Assembly (NCBI GenBank): GCA_023664365.1
Contig: JAMPFR010000013.1
Coordinates: forward strand, 1 to 64,000
Reading direction: 5' to 3'
Source: Acetatifactor muris
GTDB lineage: Bacteria > Bacillota > Clostridia > Lachnospirales > Lachnospiraceae
Length of the DNA stretch: 64,000 nt
The position numbers and the translations under genes were made by a program. How positions within the stretch are numbered: position 1 is the first letter of the stretch; the number at the start of each line of letters is the position of its first letter. Positions 54,210 to 62,704 of the stretch are shown piece after piece. The notes under the pieces are model-generated. The model was not told where the DNA came from. It saw only the letters and a program-made list of their open reading frames with translations, and did not search any database.

Positions 54210-56489
54210 GTGAGAAGAATTTCTAATTGCCTTCGTAAATTCCGCCGGCAGAAGGGGCCGCAAATATCAACGCTCATTCTGCACAACCTGAAGAAAGCAA
54301 AGGGACAGTACCTATCCTTCGGAGTCTTTATCTGCCTGACGGCTTTTATCACAAATATTGCCCTTGTGCTTGCTTTTCAGACATTTGACGCTTATGACAG
54401 CCTGTTTGAGAAGCTGAATACGGCGGACGTCAATTTTATCATTCCGCAGATGCAGGATACGGAAGAGCTGCTGACGGAAGTGGAGGAAATTGACGGAGTA
54501 GCATTTGCCGAAAAGCATGAAGGGATATTTACCACCGTAACGGTCCGTGAATTTGCAGGGTCTGATTTTGACATGAACACTGTCTTTTACAATCTTGACG
54601 AGGAAAGAACCCTGAATCTGCTTGACGTCACGGAATATCCGGGGAAGAACGGGGTTTGCGTTTATATTCCCATGTATATGAAGGAATTAGGCGGCTTTAC
54701 GGAAGGCGGCAGCATTACCTATTCCATAGGCGGCGCGGACCATACCTGGGATATTGGCGGAACCGTATCGGAAATGCAGTATGGAAATTACGGTACCGGA
54801 CTCATCGGCGGCTATTTTCCCGAAGCCGTCTACAGGGACTTTGCAAATGAATACGGTAATAACGGCATTGCAGAATATTCTTTAAAGGTAACCGATACCG
54901 TCAGGCTGAGCGAAATTAAAAATACAATTGCGGAATTCTTAAGAGAAAAGGGAATCGCGCTGTTGAATATCAATGACAGAGATACCGCAAAGCAGACCAG
55001 GACCATGGTCTGTACCCTGCTGATCGTCATATTCCTGGCGCTGGCTGCAATTATACTTGTAGTGAGCATTTTCCTCAGCAACTTCAGGATACGAAGTGCA
55101 ATCGAAGACGAACTGGCACAGATGGGGGTATTGAAGGCGGTTGGTTATACAAGCCGCATGATTATTGCGTCAGCGGTTATGCCCTATGTGCTGGTGGGTA
55201 TTATTTCCACAGTAATAGGAGCTGCCCTGTCCTACGGGGTTCTGCCCCTGGCAGCAGGTATTCTGGCAGTCCAGTCAGGATTTTCTTATACGCCGGTGTT
55301 TGATATAACGGCCTGGCTGCTTGTAATAGCGGTGCTGACGCTTGCCATATTTATTTTCTCCTATATTTCGGCAGGGAAGATACATAAACTGGAGCCTATC
55401 AATGCCATAAGAGGCATTACCGGAAAGGAATCGGCGGGACAAAATATATTATTATTTGCGGTTTCCTTTGGTATCATGGTGCTGTTGTCTTTTGCGGGAA
55501 CGCTGTTGTACAATGTAAATGTCAGGCCGGATAATTTTATGAATACGCTTTCGGAGGAATTACCGTCCGTTATTTTTACGGCAGAGGACGGAAAGCTGGA
55601 GGAGCTTAAAGGACTTCTTCAAAAGGATGACAGGGTAAAGCTCTGCCTGGGATACGCTTCCGTACCTGTAAGCTATGCGGATGGAAGTCTTACCGCCTTT
55701 GTGTGTGAAGACTTTTCAAAGGCAACCAACGATATATGCTATGAAGGCCGCAGTCCCGGGAAGGAGAATGAAATTGCAGTAGGAAACGCTCTTTCGGACA
55801 ATTATTCTATCGGTGATGAAATAGAGATAACAGTCGGCTCCGAATCAGAGGTTTACATTGTAACCGGCTATATTCAAAGCGTAAATAATGCCGGAGCGGT
55901 ATGTCAGCTGACGAATGGAGGGTACGAAAAAATCGGCGCAGAAACCGATTCCGTCAATGTATATTTATATGACAAAAAGGCAGAGGAGGTTATCAATGAC
56001 TATGAAGAAAACCATGGTGCAATCATTAAAGCATCCGTAAATTTTGAACAGATGAATGAAAACGGCAGGATGCTGTACACGGGTATTGTTTCCGTCATTG
56101 TGATTATCCTGTTTGTGATTTCCGTCCTGATGGTACTGCTTGTGATGTATGTAATCATAAATTCCATGATAAGCAGGCGCAGGCAGGAATTCGGCATATA
56201 TAAAGCAATCGGCTACACAAACAGGCAGCTTACCGTTAAGACGGCGCTTGAATTTATACCCGTTGTGGCTGTGGCGTCATTTATTTCGGCAATCCTGGGA
56301 TTGTGGTATCTTCCCGCAATGGACAATACCATATTTTCCCTGATTGGGGCCATAAAAAATCATTTTGAAGTATCTGTCCTGATGCTGCTTGTATTTGCAG
56401 CCGGGTTCACTGCTGTGGCATTTGTAATCAGCGTACTTCTTGCCGCGCCGATTAAAAAGATTACGGCATATTCACTTTTAAAAGAATAA
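54210..56489 (+). CDS. FtsX-like ABC permease
   Basis: 759 residues from GTG 54210, one base after the ATPase stop with GGGGTGG upstream. Membrane helix near 40, a large extracellular domain (about 60-260), three helices (about 265-390, LLIVIFLALAAIILVVSIFL), another soluble domain, and a last three-helix bundle (about 620-759, with SMISRRRQEFGIYKAIGYTN, the FtsX coupling segment). Works with the ATPase as a mechanotransmission-type pump, likely for peptide antibiotic resistance or envelope homeostasis. Its first codons coincide with a sequence shared with the structured repeats at 4464 and 58971. Confidence 0.9.
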   Translation: MRRISNCLRKFRRQKGPQISTLILHNLKKAKGQYLSFGVFICLTAFITNIALVLAFQTFDAYDSLFEKLNTADVNFIIPQMQDTEELLTEVEEIDGVAFAEKHEGIFTTVTVREFAGSDFDMNTVFYNLDEERTLNLLDVTEYPGKNGVCVYIPMYMKELGGFTEGGSITYSIGGADHTWDIGGTVSEMQYGNYGTGLIGGYFPEAVYRDFANEYGNNGIAEYSLKVTDTVRLSEIKNTIAEFLREKGIALLNINDRDTAKQTRTMVCTLLIVIFLALAAIILVVSIFLSNFRIRSAIEDELAQMGVLKAVGYTSRMIIASAVMPYVLVGIISTVIGAALSYGVLPLAAGILAVQSGFSYTPVFDITAWLLVIAVLTLAIFIFSYISAGKIHKLEPINAIRGITGKESAGQNILLFAVSFGIMVLLSFAGTLLYNVNVRPDNFMNTLSEELPSVIFTAEDGKLEELKGLLQKDDRVKLCLGYASVPVSYADGSLTAFVCEDFSKATNDICYEGRSPGKENEIAVGNALSDNYSIGDEIEITVGSESEVYIVTGYIQSVNNAGAVCQLTNGGYEKIGAETDSVNVYLYDKKAEEVINDYEENHGAIIKASVNFEQMNENGRMLYTGIVSVIVIILFVISVLMVLLVMYVIINSMISRRRQEFGIYKAIGYTNRQLTVKTALEFIPVVAVASFISAILGLWYLPAMDNTIFSLIGAIKNHFEVSVLMLLVFAAGFTAVAFVISVLLAAPIKKITAYSLLKE

Positions 56490-56501
56490 AGGAGCGATGG
56501 T

Positions 56502-57377
56502 ATGAATTTTTCAGAAAAGCTGAAAGAAATAAGAAAAAAGGAAGGTATTTCACAGGAGCAGCTTGCCGATAAAATCGGTGTTTCAAGACAGGCTATCACC
56601 AAGTGGGAAACCGGAAAGGGTTTACCGGACGTGGAAAATATGGTAATCATAGCGGAGATTTTTAAGACTACCATAGATGAACTGCTTATGGATTCCGTCA
56701 CAAAAGCAGTCCCGGAAACATCTGTGTATACCAGCGAAACAATTTATGACATTGACTGTGAGAAACATTTTGACGTCAATATCGGCAGCGCAGCCGCAAT
56801 CCTGCTGTCGACAGGCGATGATGAGAAGCTGCATATCAGGCTGTCCTCCGAAACCCTTGAGAATCTGGCTTCCATGTTCAAGATAAAGCTGGATGAAAAG
56901 AAAAATAAGGTGGATGTAATTTGTCTGAACAAGAATAAGCTGAGCCGCTATGAGGCGGAGGAGGCGCTGACGGTTGAGATTATCCTGCCGAATAAATATT
57001 CCGACGTCTGCGAGATTGCGGCCGATGTGAAGCTTCTTGCGATAAGGAAGCTTCATCTGAACCGTTTGGAATATGACGGCGGTGCAGAGCAGGTTCTGAT
57101 TTCGGACAGCAGCGGAAGTCTGGAATTAACGGCAAAGACGGATTATGACATCACGGTTGATAAGATCACGGGGAGATTGGACGTCAACCAGTGGAAGGCA
57201 AAGGCGATTGTTCATATTCCGGAAGAAAATACGGTAAAGGTTGTAAATAAGGGCCGGAAATGTAACGTGTATTATGTAAGAGGCGGAAAGACGGCAGAGT
57301 GCGAAAGGAACGCCGACAGTGAAAATGAAATCAGTATTTCGGGAATCTTTTCTGAGCTGACGGTGGATTTGACATAA
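56502..57377 (+). CDS. XRE regulator with DUF4097-type adhesin-like C-terminus
   Basis: 291 residues. Helix-turn-helix domain (KEGISQEQLADKIGVSRQAI, about 13-32, then ITKWETGKGLPDVENM) followed by a C-terminal beta-rich region (about 85-290) with repeated short strands (VEIILPNKYSDVCEIAADVK, GSLELTAKTDYDITVDKI), as in DUF4097/DUF4098 beta-helix proteins. No membrane segment, so the beta domain is cytoplasmic and perhaps a sensor. AAAGGAGCGATGG precedes the ATG; 12 bases after the permease, so it is the operon's own regulator. Confidence 0.85.
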   Translation: MNFSEKLKEIRKKEGISQEQLADKIGVSRQAITKWETGKGLPDVENMVIIAEIFKTTIDELLMDSVTKAVPETSVYTSETIYDIDCEKHFDVNIGSAAAILLSTGDDEKLHIRLSSETLENLASMFKIKLDEKKNKVDVICLNKNKLSRYEAEEALTVEIILPNKYSDVCEIAADVKLLAIRKLHLNRLEYDGGAEQVLISDSSGSLELTAKTDYDITVDKITGRLDVNQWKAKAIVHIPEENTVKVVNKGRKCNVYYVRGGKTAECERNADSENEISISGIFSELTVDLT

Positions 57378-57388
57378 TTAAGAACAAT

Positions 57389-57417
57389 TTGACAGCCGCC
57401 CGGAATTGTGCTACATT
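57389..57417 (+). promoter_or_regulatory. Promoter of the glp-like operon
   Basis: TTGACA (57389-57394) and TACATT (57412-57417) with 17-base spacing. The transcript would start near 57424 and run into a leader terminator. Confidence 0.7.
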
Positions 57418-57451
57418 TTTTATTAGAAACAAGGTCGGTGCGTGAGATTGG

Positions 57452-57502
57452 GAGTCAGGCAGTAAAATGTCATGAGGATGGCATTGTTTGCCTGACTCTT
57501 TT
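57452..57502 (+). terminator. Leader terminator (attenuator) before the GlpA-like gene
   Basis: GAGTCAGGCA (57452-57461) and TGCCTGACTC (57489-57498) form a perfect 10-base stem, extended internally by AATG/CATT, followed by TTTT. It lies between promoter and start codon (57527). In Bacillus glycerol genes, antiterminator GlpP acts on just such a leader; a similar control is inferred here. Confidence 0.7.
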
Positions 57503-57526
57503 CGGTTTCGGGAAAGGGAGATTGGT

Positions 57527-58987
57527 ATGACGGATATTATTGTAATCGGCGCGGGAGTCACGGGATGCGGAATCGCAAGGGAGCTGGCCCGTTACGATTG
57601 GAGCGTGACCGTGCTGGAGAGAGCTTCCGACGTGTGCGAAGGAACCTCAAAGGCGAACAGCGGTATTGCCCATGCCGGGTTTGACGCTGTCCCCGGCACA
57701 TTGAAGGCAAAACTGAATGTGGAGGGAAACGTGATGATGGAAGTGCTGTCCCAGGAACTGGACTTTCCCTTTAAGCGGAACGGTTCTCTGGTGCTGTGCT
57801 TTGACGAGGCGGACAGGCCTAAGCTTCAGAAGCTTCTGGAGCAGGGACGGCAAAATGGTGTGAAGGATCTCAGAATCATTGAGAAGGACGAGCTTAAGGC
57901 CCTGGAGCCCAACATTTCCCACAACGCGGTGGCGGCGCTGTATGCACCCACAGGCGGCATTGTCTGCCCCTTTAACCTTACCATAGCGCTGGCGGAGAAT
58001 GCGGCGGTGAACGGGGTGGAATTCAGACTGAACACGGAAGTACAGAAGATTGAAAAAATATCTGAGGGCTACCGCGTTACTACCGACAAGGGAACGCTTG
58101 AGAGCAGGGTGGTCATTAACGCTGCCGGAGTTTATGCAGACCGCTTCCACAATATGGTCAGTGAAAAGAAGATTCGGATTATCCCCAGGAAGGGCGAGTA
58201 CTGCCTGATGGATAAAAAGGTGGGTGATTTTGTCACAAGGACGATTTTTCAGCTGCCCACCAAATACGGCAAAGGCGTACTGGTAACGCCCACGGTTCAC
58301 GGCAATCTGCTGGCGGGCCCTACGGCAGTGGATATAGAGGACTGCGAGGGCGTGAACACCACCCGGGAAGGCATGGAGGATCTGATGAAGCGGGCCGCCT
58401 TAAGCGTGGAGGGGCTTCCCTCCAGACAGGTCATCACTTCCTTCGCAGGGCTGCGGGCTCATGCGGACACGGAAGAGGAAGATTTTATCATCGGGCAGGC
58501 GGAGGATGCTCCCGGCTTCTTTGACGCGGCGGGCATTGAGTCGCCGGGACTGACCTGTGCCCCTGCCCTGGGGAAATATCTGGCGGCACAGGTGTTGGAA
58601 TACCTGCCTGCGGCCGTAAAGCAGGATTTCATTGCCACAAGAAAGGGAATCCCCAGCATGGCGCTTGCCGGTCCGGAAGAGCGGCAGAGACTGATACAGG
58701 AGAATCCTTTATATGCCGACGTGGTGTGCCGCTGTGAACTGGTGACGGAAGGAGAGATCCTGGACGCCATTCACAGACCCTTGGGGGCAACCACCCTGGA
58801 CGGAGTAAAGCGCCGCACCAGAGCGGGGATGGGACGCTGTCAGGCGGGCTTCTGTTCACCCAGAACGGTGGAGATACTGGCCAGAGAGCTGGGAAAGGAT
58901 ATGGCGGAAATCGGAAAGAACAATGAAGGAAGCCGATTCCTCACAGGCTATAACAAGGACGGGATCGAGTGTGAGAAGAATTTCTAA
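57527..58987 (+). CDS. GlpA-like FAD-dependent glycerol-3-phosphate dehydrogenase
   Basis: 486 residues. N-terminal FAD-binding Rossmann motif VIGAGVTGCGIARELARY (about 5-22), DAO-fold body (AHAGFDAVPGTLKAKLN, AGLRAHADTEEEDFIIG) and a C-terminal BFD-like [2Fe-2S] domain with CRCELVTEGEIL and GRCQAGFCSPRTVEI (four Cys, about 415-470). This is the anaerobic GlpA layout. It would oxidise glycerol-3-phosphate or a similar 2-hydroxy substrate and pass electrons to the partner oxidoreductase. AAAGGGAG precedes ATG 57527. The stop codon is part of a repeat and terminator. Confidence 0.88.
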   Translation: MTDIIVIGAGVTGCGIARELARYDWSVTVLERASDVCEGTSKANSGIAHAGFDAVPGTLKAKLNVEGNVMMEVLSQELDFPFKRNGSLVLCFDEADRPKLQKLLEQGRQNGVKDLRIIEKDELKALEPNISHNAVAALYAPTGGIVCPFNLTIALAENAAVNGVEFRLNTEVQKIEKISEGYRVTTDKGTLESRVVINAAGVYADRFHNMVSEKKIRIIPRKGEYCLMDKKVGDFVTRTIFQLPTKYGKGVLVTPTVHGNLLAGPTAVDIEDCEGVNTTREGMEDLMKRAALSVEGLPSRQVITSFAGLRAHADTEEEDFIIGQAEDAPGFFDAAGIESPGLTCAPALGKYLAAQVLEYLPAAVKQDFIATRKGIPSMALAGPEERQRLIQENPLYADVVCRCELVTEGEILDAIHRPLGATTLDGVKRRTRAGMGRCQAGFCSPRTVEILARELGKDMAEIGKNNEGSRFLTGYNKDGIECEKNF

Positions 58988-59122
58988 CTGCCTTTGGCAG
59001 TTTTTGCTCACAGCATAGGCTGTTTCGCGAAGAAATTCTAAATCTCACACTGAAGAATGCAAGAGGGGGCTTTAGCCCACCTCTTTGGGCAGGCATTCTT
59101 CTCGGAGTCGTCAGACTCCGTG
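58971..59122 (+). repeat. Structured leader repeat, copy 2
   Basis: Starts GTGAGAAGAATTTCTAA (58971-58987, also the last codons and stop of the GlpA-like gene), then a terminator hairpin, then AGAAATTCTAAATCTCACAC, which is a near inverted copy of the start. The long hairpin follows: GAAGAATGC/GCATTCTTC (59052-59060 with 59093-59101), inner AAGAGG/CCTCTT and bulge TGGGCA, and a last stem CGGAGTC/GACTCCG (about 59104-59121). Compared with copy 1 the outer stem has a compensated change. The rest of 59123-59293 shows no gene. Confidence 0.65.
58986..59005 (+). terminator. Terminator overlapping the GlpA-like stop codon
   Basis: AACTGCC (58986-58992), loop TTT, GGCAGTT (58996-59002), then TTT. 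It would separate the GlpA-like gene from the oxidoreductase, or act with the downstream hairpin as part of one folded RNA. Confidence 0.65.
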
Positions 59123-59293
59123 GGACTGGTTTGCGCCTGCCGCGCAGACATGACTGGAAGTGAGTAACTGTGCATCGTACTTGCACGGCTGAATGCGCAG
59201 GAGGAGATTGTGTGATTGAAGCCGTGCGGTCGAAGCGGCGGGCGAAAGAATACAAGGAAGCCGCGGACGGCGCGGCGAAGAAATGAGGTTGAC

Positions 59294-60670
59294 ATGAAAA
59301 AAGAACTGGTAATCATCGGAGGAGGTCCCGCAGGACTTGCGGCGGCTATTGCGGCAAAGGAGAACGGCGTGGACGATCTGGTCATCCTGGAGCGGGACGG
59401 AAGGCTGGGAGGAATTCTGAACCAGTGTATTCATAACGGTTTCGGACTGCACACCTTTAAGGAGGAGCTGACAGGCCCGGAGTATGCCGGAAGGTACATT
59501 GATAAGGCGCTGGAGCTTGGGATTCCCTATAAGTTGAATACCATGGTGGCGGATCTGACACTGGCGTCGGAAAATGCGGAAGCCGGAAGTGAGGGCAGCG
59601 CACCGATTAAAACGCCGGGTGAGGCGGAAGACAAGTCAGTTGACGCACAGGGCGGTGTCAAGCTGGTGACTGTGATGAATCGGCAGGAGGGCTTGTACAC
59701 CATCGAAGCGAAAGCAGTCATCCTGGCTATGGGATGCAGGGAGCGTTCCAGAGGCGCCCTGAACATTCCGGGATATCGGCCTGCGGGCATTTACTCCGCC
59801 GGGACGGCTCAGCGTTATGTAAACATGGAGGGCAGAATGCCCGGTAAAGAGGTAGTGATATTGGGCTCCGGGGACATCGGGCTGATTATGGCCCGCCGCA
59901 TGACGCTGGAGGGAGCAAGGGTGAAGCTGGTAGCGGAGCTGATGCCTTATTCCGGCGGCCTGAAGAGAAATATCGTGCAATGTCTGGACGACTTTGGCAT
60001 TCCCTTAAAGCTTAGTCATACGGTGGTTGACATTAAGGGAAAAGAGAGGGTGGAAGCCGTAGTGGTGGCGCAGGTGGATGAAAACTCCAGGCCCATTCCC
60101 GGTACGGAGGAGGAGATTCCTTGTGATACGCTGCTCCTGTCCTGCGGGCTGATTCCCGAGAATGAACTGTCGGGAAATCTGGGAGTGGAGATGAATCCCG
60201 TTACCAACGGCCCCAGAGTCAACGAGAGTCTGGAGACAGACAAGGAGGGCGTCTTTGCCTGCGGCAATGTGCTGCACGTTCATGATCTGGTGGACTATGT
60301 ATCGGAGGAGGCTGCTCAGGCCGGGAAACGGGCGGCAGCCTATCTGCAGGGCAGGCTGCCTGAGGCACGGCCCGGGGCGGCAAAAGGAGCGGGCGGTCAG
60401 ATTCCCATTCGGGCCGTGGACGGCGTCCGTTATACGGTTCCTGCGTCCCTGGATCCCCGCAGAATGGAGGAAACCCAGGTGGTGCGTTTCCGTGTGGGCA
60501 ATGTTTACAGGGATGCGGCGGTGGAGGTTTCCTTTAACGGGAAGGTGGTAAGCAGCAGGAAGAAAAAAGCCCTTGCCCCCGGCGAGATGGAACAGGTTAT
60601 TTTAAAGAGGGCTGATTTAGAGCAGTTTGAGGGCCTGGAGGAAATCACCTTTGCCATTCGGCAGGGCTGA
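59294..60670 (+). CDS. NAD(P)/FAD-dependent oxidoreductase of the glp-like operon
   Basis: 458 residues. N-terminal FAD motif LVIIGGGPAGLAAAIAAKEN (about 5-24), GGILNQCIHNGFG, ATG motif AVILAMGCRERSRGA, second nucleotide-binding GxGxxG VILGSGDIGLIMARR (about 195) and ACGNVLHVHDLVDYV late. In Firmicutes this protein takes the place of GlpB, accepting electrons from the GlpA-like subunit. An insertion of about 30 residues near 90-120 (EAGSEGSAPIKTPGEAEDKS) is low-complexity. GAGGTTGAC precedes the ATG. Leader contains the structured repeat. Confidence 0.87.
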   Translation: MKKELVIIGGGPAGLAAAIAAKENGVDDLVILERDGRLGGILNQCIHNGFGLHTFKEELTGPEYAGRYIDKALELGIPYKLNTMVADLTLASENAEAGSEGSAPIKTPGEAEDKSVDAQGGVKLVTVMNRQEGLYTIEAKAVILAMGCRERSRGALNIPGYRPAGIYSAGTAQRYVNMEGRMPGKEVVILGSGDIGLIMARRMTLEGARVKLVAELMPYSGGLKRNIVQCLDDFGIPLKLSHTVVDIKGKERVEAVVVAQVDENSRPIPGTEEEIPCDTLLLSCGLIPENELSGNLGVEMNPVTNGPRVNESLETDKEGVFACGNVLHVHDLVDYVSEEAAQAGKRAAAYLQGRLPEARPGAAKGAGGQIPIRAVDGVRYTVPASLDPRRMEETQVVRFRVGNVYRDAAVEVSFNGKVVSSRKKKALAPGEMEQVILKRADLEQFEGLEEITFAIRQG

Positions 60671-60735
60671 GATTGTTTGGTACGCGTAAGAGGGTGTGTA
60701 AACACCCCTCTTTAAGCACACAGAGAGGTGTAAGA

Positions 60736-61101
60736 ATGGAAAAGAAAGAATTTGTCTGCATAGGATGCCCCTTGGGGTGCAATGTGACTGTGGAGGCGGA
60801 AGGAAAAGAGATAAGGAGCATTACCGGAAATACCTGTCCCAGAGGAGCGGACTATGTGACCAAGGAGCTGACCGATCCGAGGCGTATCGTCACCAGTCTG
60901 GTGCGGGTCAGCGGCGGGGAGCTTCCGGTGGTTTCGGTGAAAACTGCGGCGGATATTCCCAAGGATAAAATCGGGGACTGTATTAAAGTACTGAAGGAGA
61001 TTGAATTGTCCGCGCCTGTCCGCATAGGGGACGTGGTGGCGGAGAATGTGTGCGGCAGCGGCGTGAATGTCATTGCCACAAGGTCTGTGGCGGCGGTGTA
61101 A
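60736..61101 (+). CDS. DUF1667 protein (iron-sulfur, glp-linked)
   Basis: 121 residues. N-terminal Cys motif FVCIGCPLGCNVTVE (three Cys) and NTCPRGADYVTKEL (one Cys) make a [4Fe-4S]-like set of four, as in all DUF1667 proteins; the C-terminal part (PKDKIGDCIKVLKEI ... VNVIATRS) is family-typical. It is regularly encoded after a GlpA-like and a GlpB-like gene and is thought to be an electron-transfer subunit of that complex. AGAGAGGTGTAAGA precedes the ATG at 60736. Confidence 0.9.
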   Translation: MEKKEFVCIGCPLGCNVTVEAEGKEIRSITGNTCPRGADYVTKELTDPRRIVTSLVRVSGGELPVVSVKTAADIPKDKIGDCIKVLKEIELSAPVRIGDVVAENVCGSGVNVIATRSVAAV

Positions 61102-61168
61102 GGGCCGCTGTCCGGCAGGGTGATTTTTCCTTATTGGCTGTACAAATCAGTAGCTAGGGGGTATTTCC

Positions 61169-61543
61169 ATGAAAAAAGTATGTGCTGTAATGATGACTGT
61201 GTTGATTTTCAGCCTTTCGGCTTGTATGAGCAAAGAGGACACCGACACATCATCAAATACTGGAATACAACTGGTATTTGATAAAAGCGTTGAGGCAAGT
61301 GCATTTACAGATTCATTGCTTGAAGAGATGTTGAACCAAAAAGGCATCACAGACTATAACATTAAATTGACCTCTGGTGGATTTATAACTGATGACCCCA
61401 TAATTTATATTGTCGGGTATCGTTTTACTTATGATGGGACGACAGAAGTGTATGGCTATAAACTGAGCCTTGCAGAAGGCGGTTATGCTGTGCTTGAAGA
61501 AGGACGTGAAATTGGAGCATTCATTGTGGGAGACGGTGAGTAG
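61169..61543 (+). CDS. Small lipoprotein of unknown function
   Basis: 124 residues. Lipoprotein signal (MKKVCAVMMTVLIFSLSAC, lipobox LSAC with Cys 19), then a short acidic linker (SKEDTDTSSNTG) and a compact domain ending in REIGAFIVGDGE. No family recognised. AGGGGGTATTTCC precedes the ATG. It follows the glp-like operon by 67 bases in the same direction but has no obvious tie to it. Two such small lipoproteins (also 717-1100) are in the window. Confidence 0.6.
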   Translation: MKKVCAVMMTVLIFSLSACMSKEDTDTSSNTGIQLVFDKSVEASAFTDSLLEEMLNQKGITDYNIKLTSGGFITDDPIIYIVGYRFTYDGTTEVYGYKLSLAEGGYAVLEEGREIGAFIVGDGE

Positions 61544-61659
61544 AGCGCTAGTCCCTGTTGGTATCCCCTCTCGGATCTGCTTCATTCACCACAAACGAGT
61601 AGCCGCTATGTTGTATTAGGTGAAATCTCACATTCATCCTTTACAACATATTCCCTCCT

Positions 61660-61741
61660 GAAGTCAATAACCCCGCCGCAAAGACTGACACAAAGTCAAC
61701 TGTGTATGTGTCTGAAAGACACATTTTGTTCGCGGGAATAA
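61660..61741 (-). repeat. Dispersed palindromic repeat, copy D
   Basis: Read on the minus strand: TATTCCCGCGAACAAAATG, hairpin TGTGTCTTTCAGACACA, GTTGACTTTGTGTCAG and a distal part CTTTGCGGCGGGGTTATTGACTTC. The first arm of the GTCAAC palindrome is lost. It lies downstream of the regulator at 61941 and is inverted relative to partial copy E on the other side of that gene. Confidence 0.7.
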
Positions 61742-61940
61742 AAAGCCCCCGGGCCCGAAGGACACCGGAGGACAAACTGGCAATCTCTTGTATAAGTATT
61801 ATATCACATGACAGTAAAATGTCCATGACATTATCTGAAACCATGTCCATAAAATACTAAACAAGTATATACCATATCATAGTATATTGCAAACAAAAGA
61901 AAATATGCATGGCTGAGCAGGAACAGTAAGGCCTTCAGCG

Positions 61941-62513
61941 TCAGGCAGATTCATCCTGCAGCTTCTTCAGAGCAAGCAGGATATGGTCCGAATCAAAGGG
62001 CTTCGTAACGTAAGCGGAGGCTTTGCAGCGGATCGCAGTCTGCTGGGCAGCTTCCGAATTGTCTGCTGTCACCATGATGACCTTTACGGCGGGATATTTT
62101 TCCTTTACTTTTTTTAAAATATCCAGGCCGTTTTCATCTTCATCCGGAAAATGAATGTCCAGAAATAAAATCTGAGGGATATTTTGGCTCATGGCAGCCC
62201 ACAGCTCTTTGCCGTCTCTGACGCTCCCTCTGCAGCGGTAGCCTTGTTTTTCCAGCATTTCTTTCAGACATGAGCGGAGGAAATCCGCGTCGTCGCAAAT
62301 CATAAAGGTTTCCCCGCCTGCCCTGTCAAGCAGTTCGTCCGTTGTGACCTGGAAGAAATCTGCCAGGGCGCAGAGCATTGTAATGTCCGGCAGAGTGCTT
62401 CCGGTTTCCCATTTGGATACCGCGCCGACGGTGACGCCCATTTCAGTAGCCAGAGCTTCCTGAGTAATGCCGCGCTTTTTGCGCAGCACTGAAATCTGTT
62501 TTCCAATATTCAT
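61941..62513 (-). CDS. HTH (XRE) - response-regulator receiver fusion
   Basis: 190 residues. N-terminal XRE helix-turn-helix (RGITQEALATEMGVTVGAVS, KWETGSTLPDITML, about 14-52) followed by a CheY-like receiver domain (about 70-187): acidic pocket FMICDDADFLRS, phospho-acceptor Asp in ILFLDIHFPDEDENG (about 118), Thr in VIMVTADNSEAA and Lys in YVTKPFDSD. The usual order in response regulators is receiver first and DNA-binding second; here it is reversed and the DNA-binding type is XRE. No histidine kinase is adjacent. AAAGGAGATC precedes the ATG. The gene lies between inverted repeat copies D and E. Confidence 0.85.
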   Translation of the reverse strand: MNIGKQISVLRKKRGITQEALATEMGVTVGAVSKWETGSTLPDITMLCALADFFQVTTDELLDRAGGETFMICDDADFLRSCLKEMLEKQGYRCRGSVRDGKELWAAMSQNIPQILFLDIHFPDEDENGLDILKKVKEKYPAVKVIMVTADNSEAAQQTAIRCKASAYVTKPFDSDHILLALKKLQDESA

Positions 62514-62549
62514 ATATGATCTCCTTTTCCGGTTATTTCTGCGGCTTTT

Positions 62550-62600
62550 TAATACAGTCGACTTTGTATCCTTGCCTGCAGCGGGGTTATTGACTTGGGC
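62550..62600 (+). repeat. Dispersed palindromic repeat, partial copy E
   Basis: ACAGTCGACTTTGTATCC ... CTGCAGCGGGGTTATTGACTTG matches the distal third of copies B and D. The CCCGCGGGCAAAATG head and hairpins are missing. Together with copy D it frames the regulator gene at 61941-62513 in inverted orientation. Confidence 0.55.
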
Positions 62601-62704
62601 CCTGTATGCTCATTATAGCGGATACTGCCGGCAGGCACAATGGAGCTTTGAGCAAGTAATTTTCCCGACAGGAAAGTATCTGTATTTGGCAGATTAATAA
62701 CGTC

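Noticed and set aside
59041-59122. T-box or known riboswitch in the repeat leader
   Set aside because: The conserved T-box sequence and its antiterminator bulge are absent; the TGGGCA bulge only superficially resembles it.
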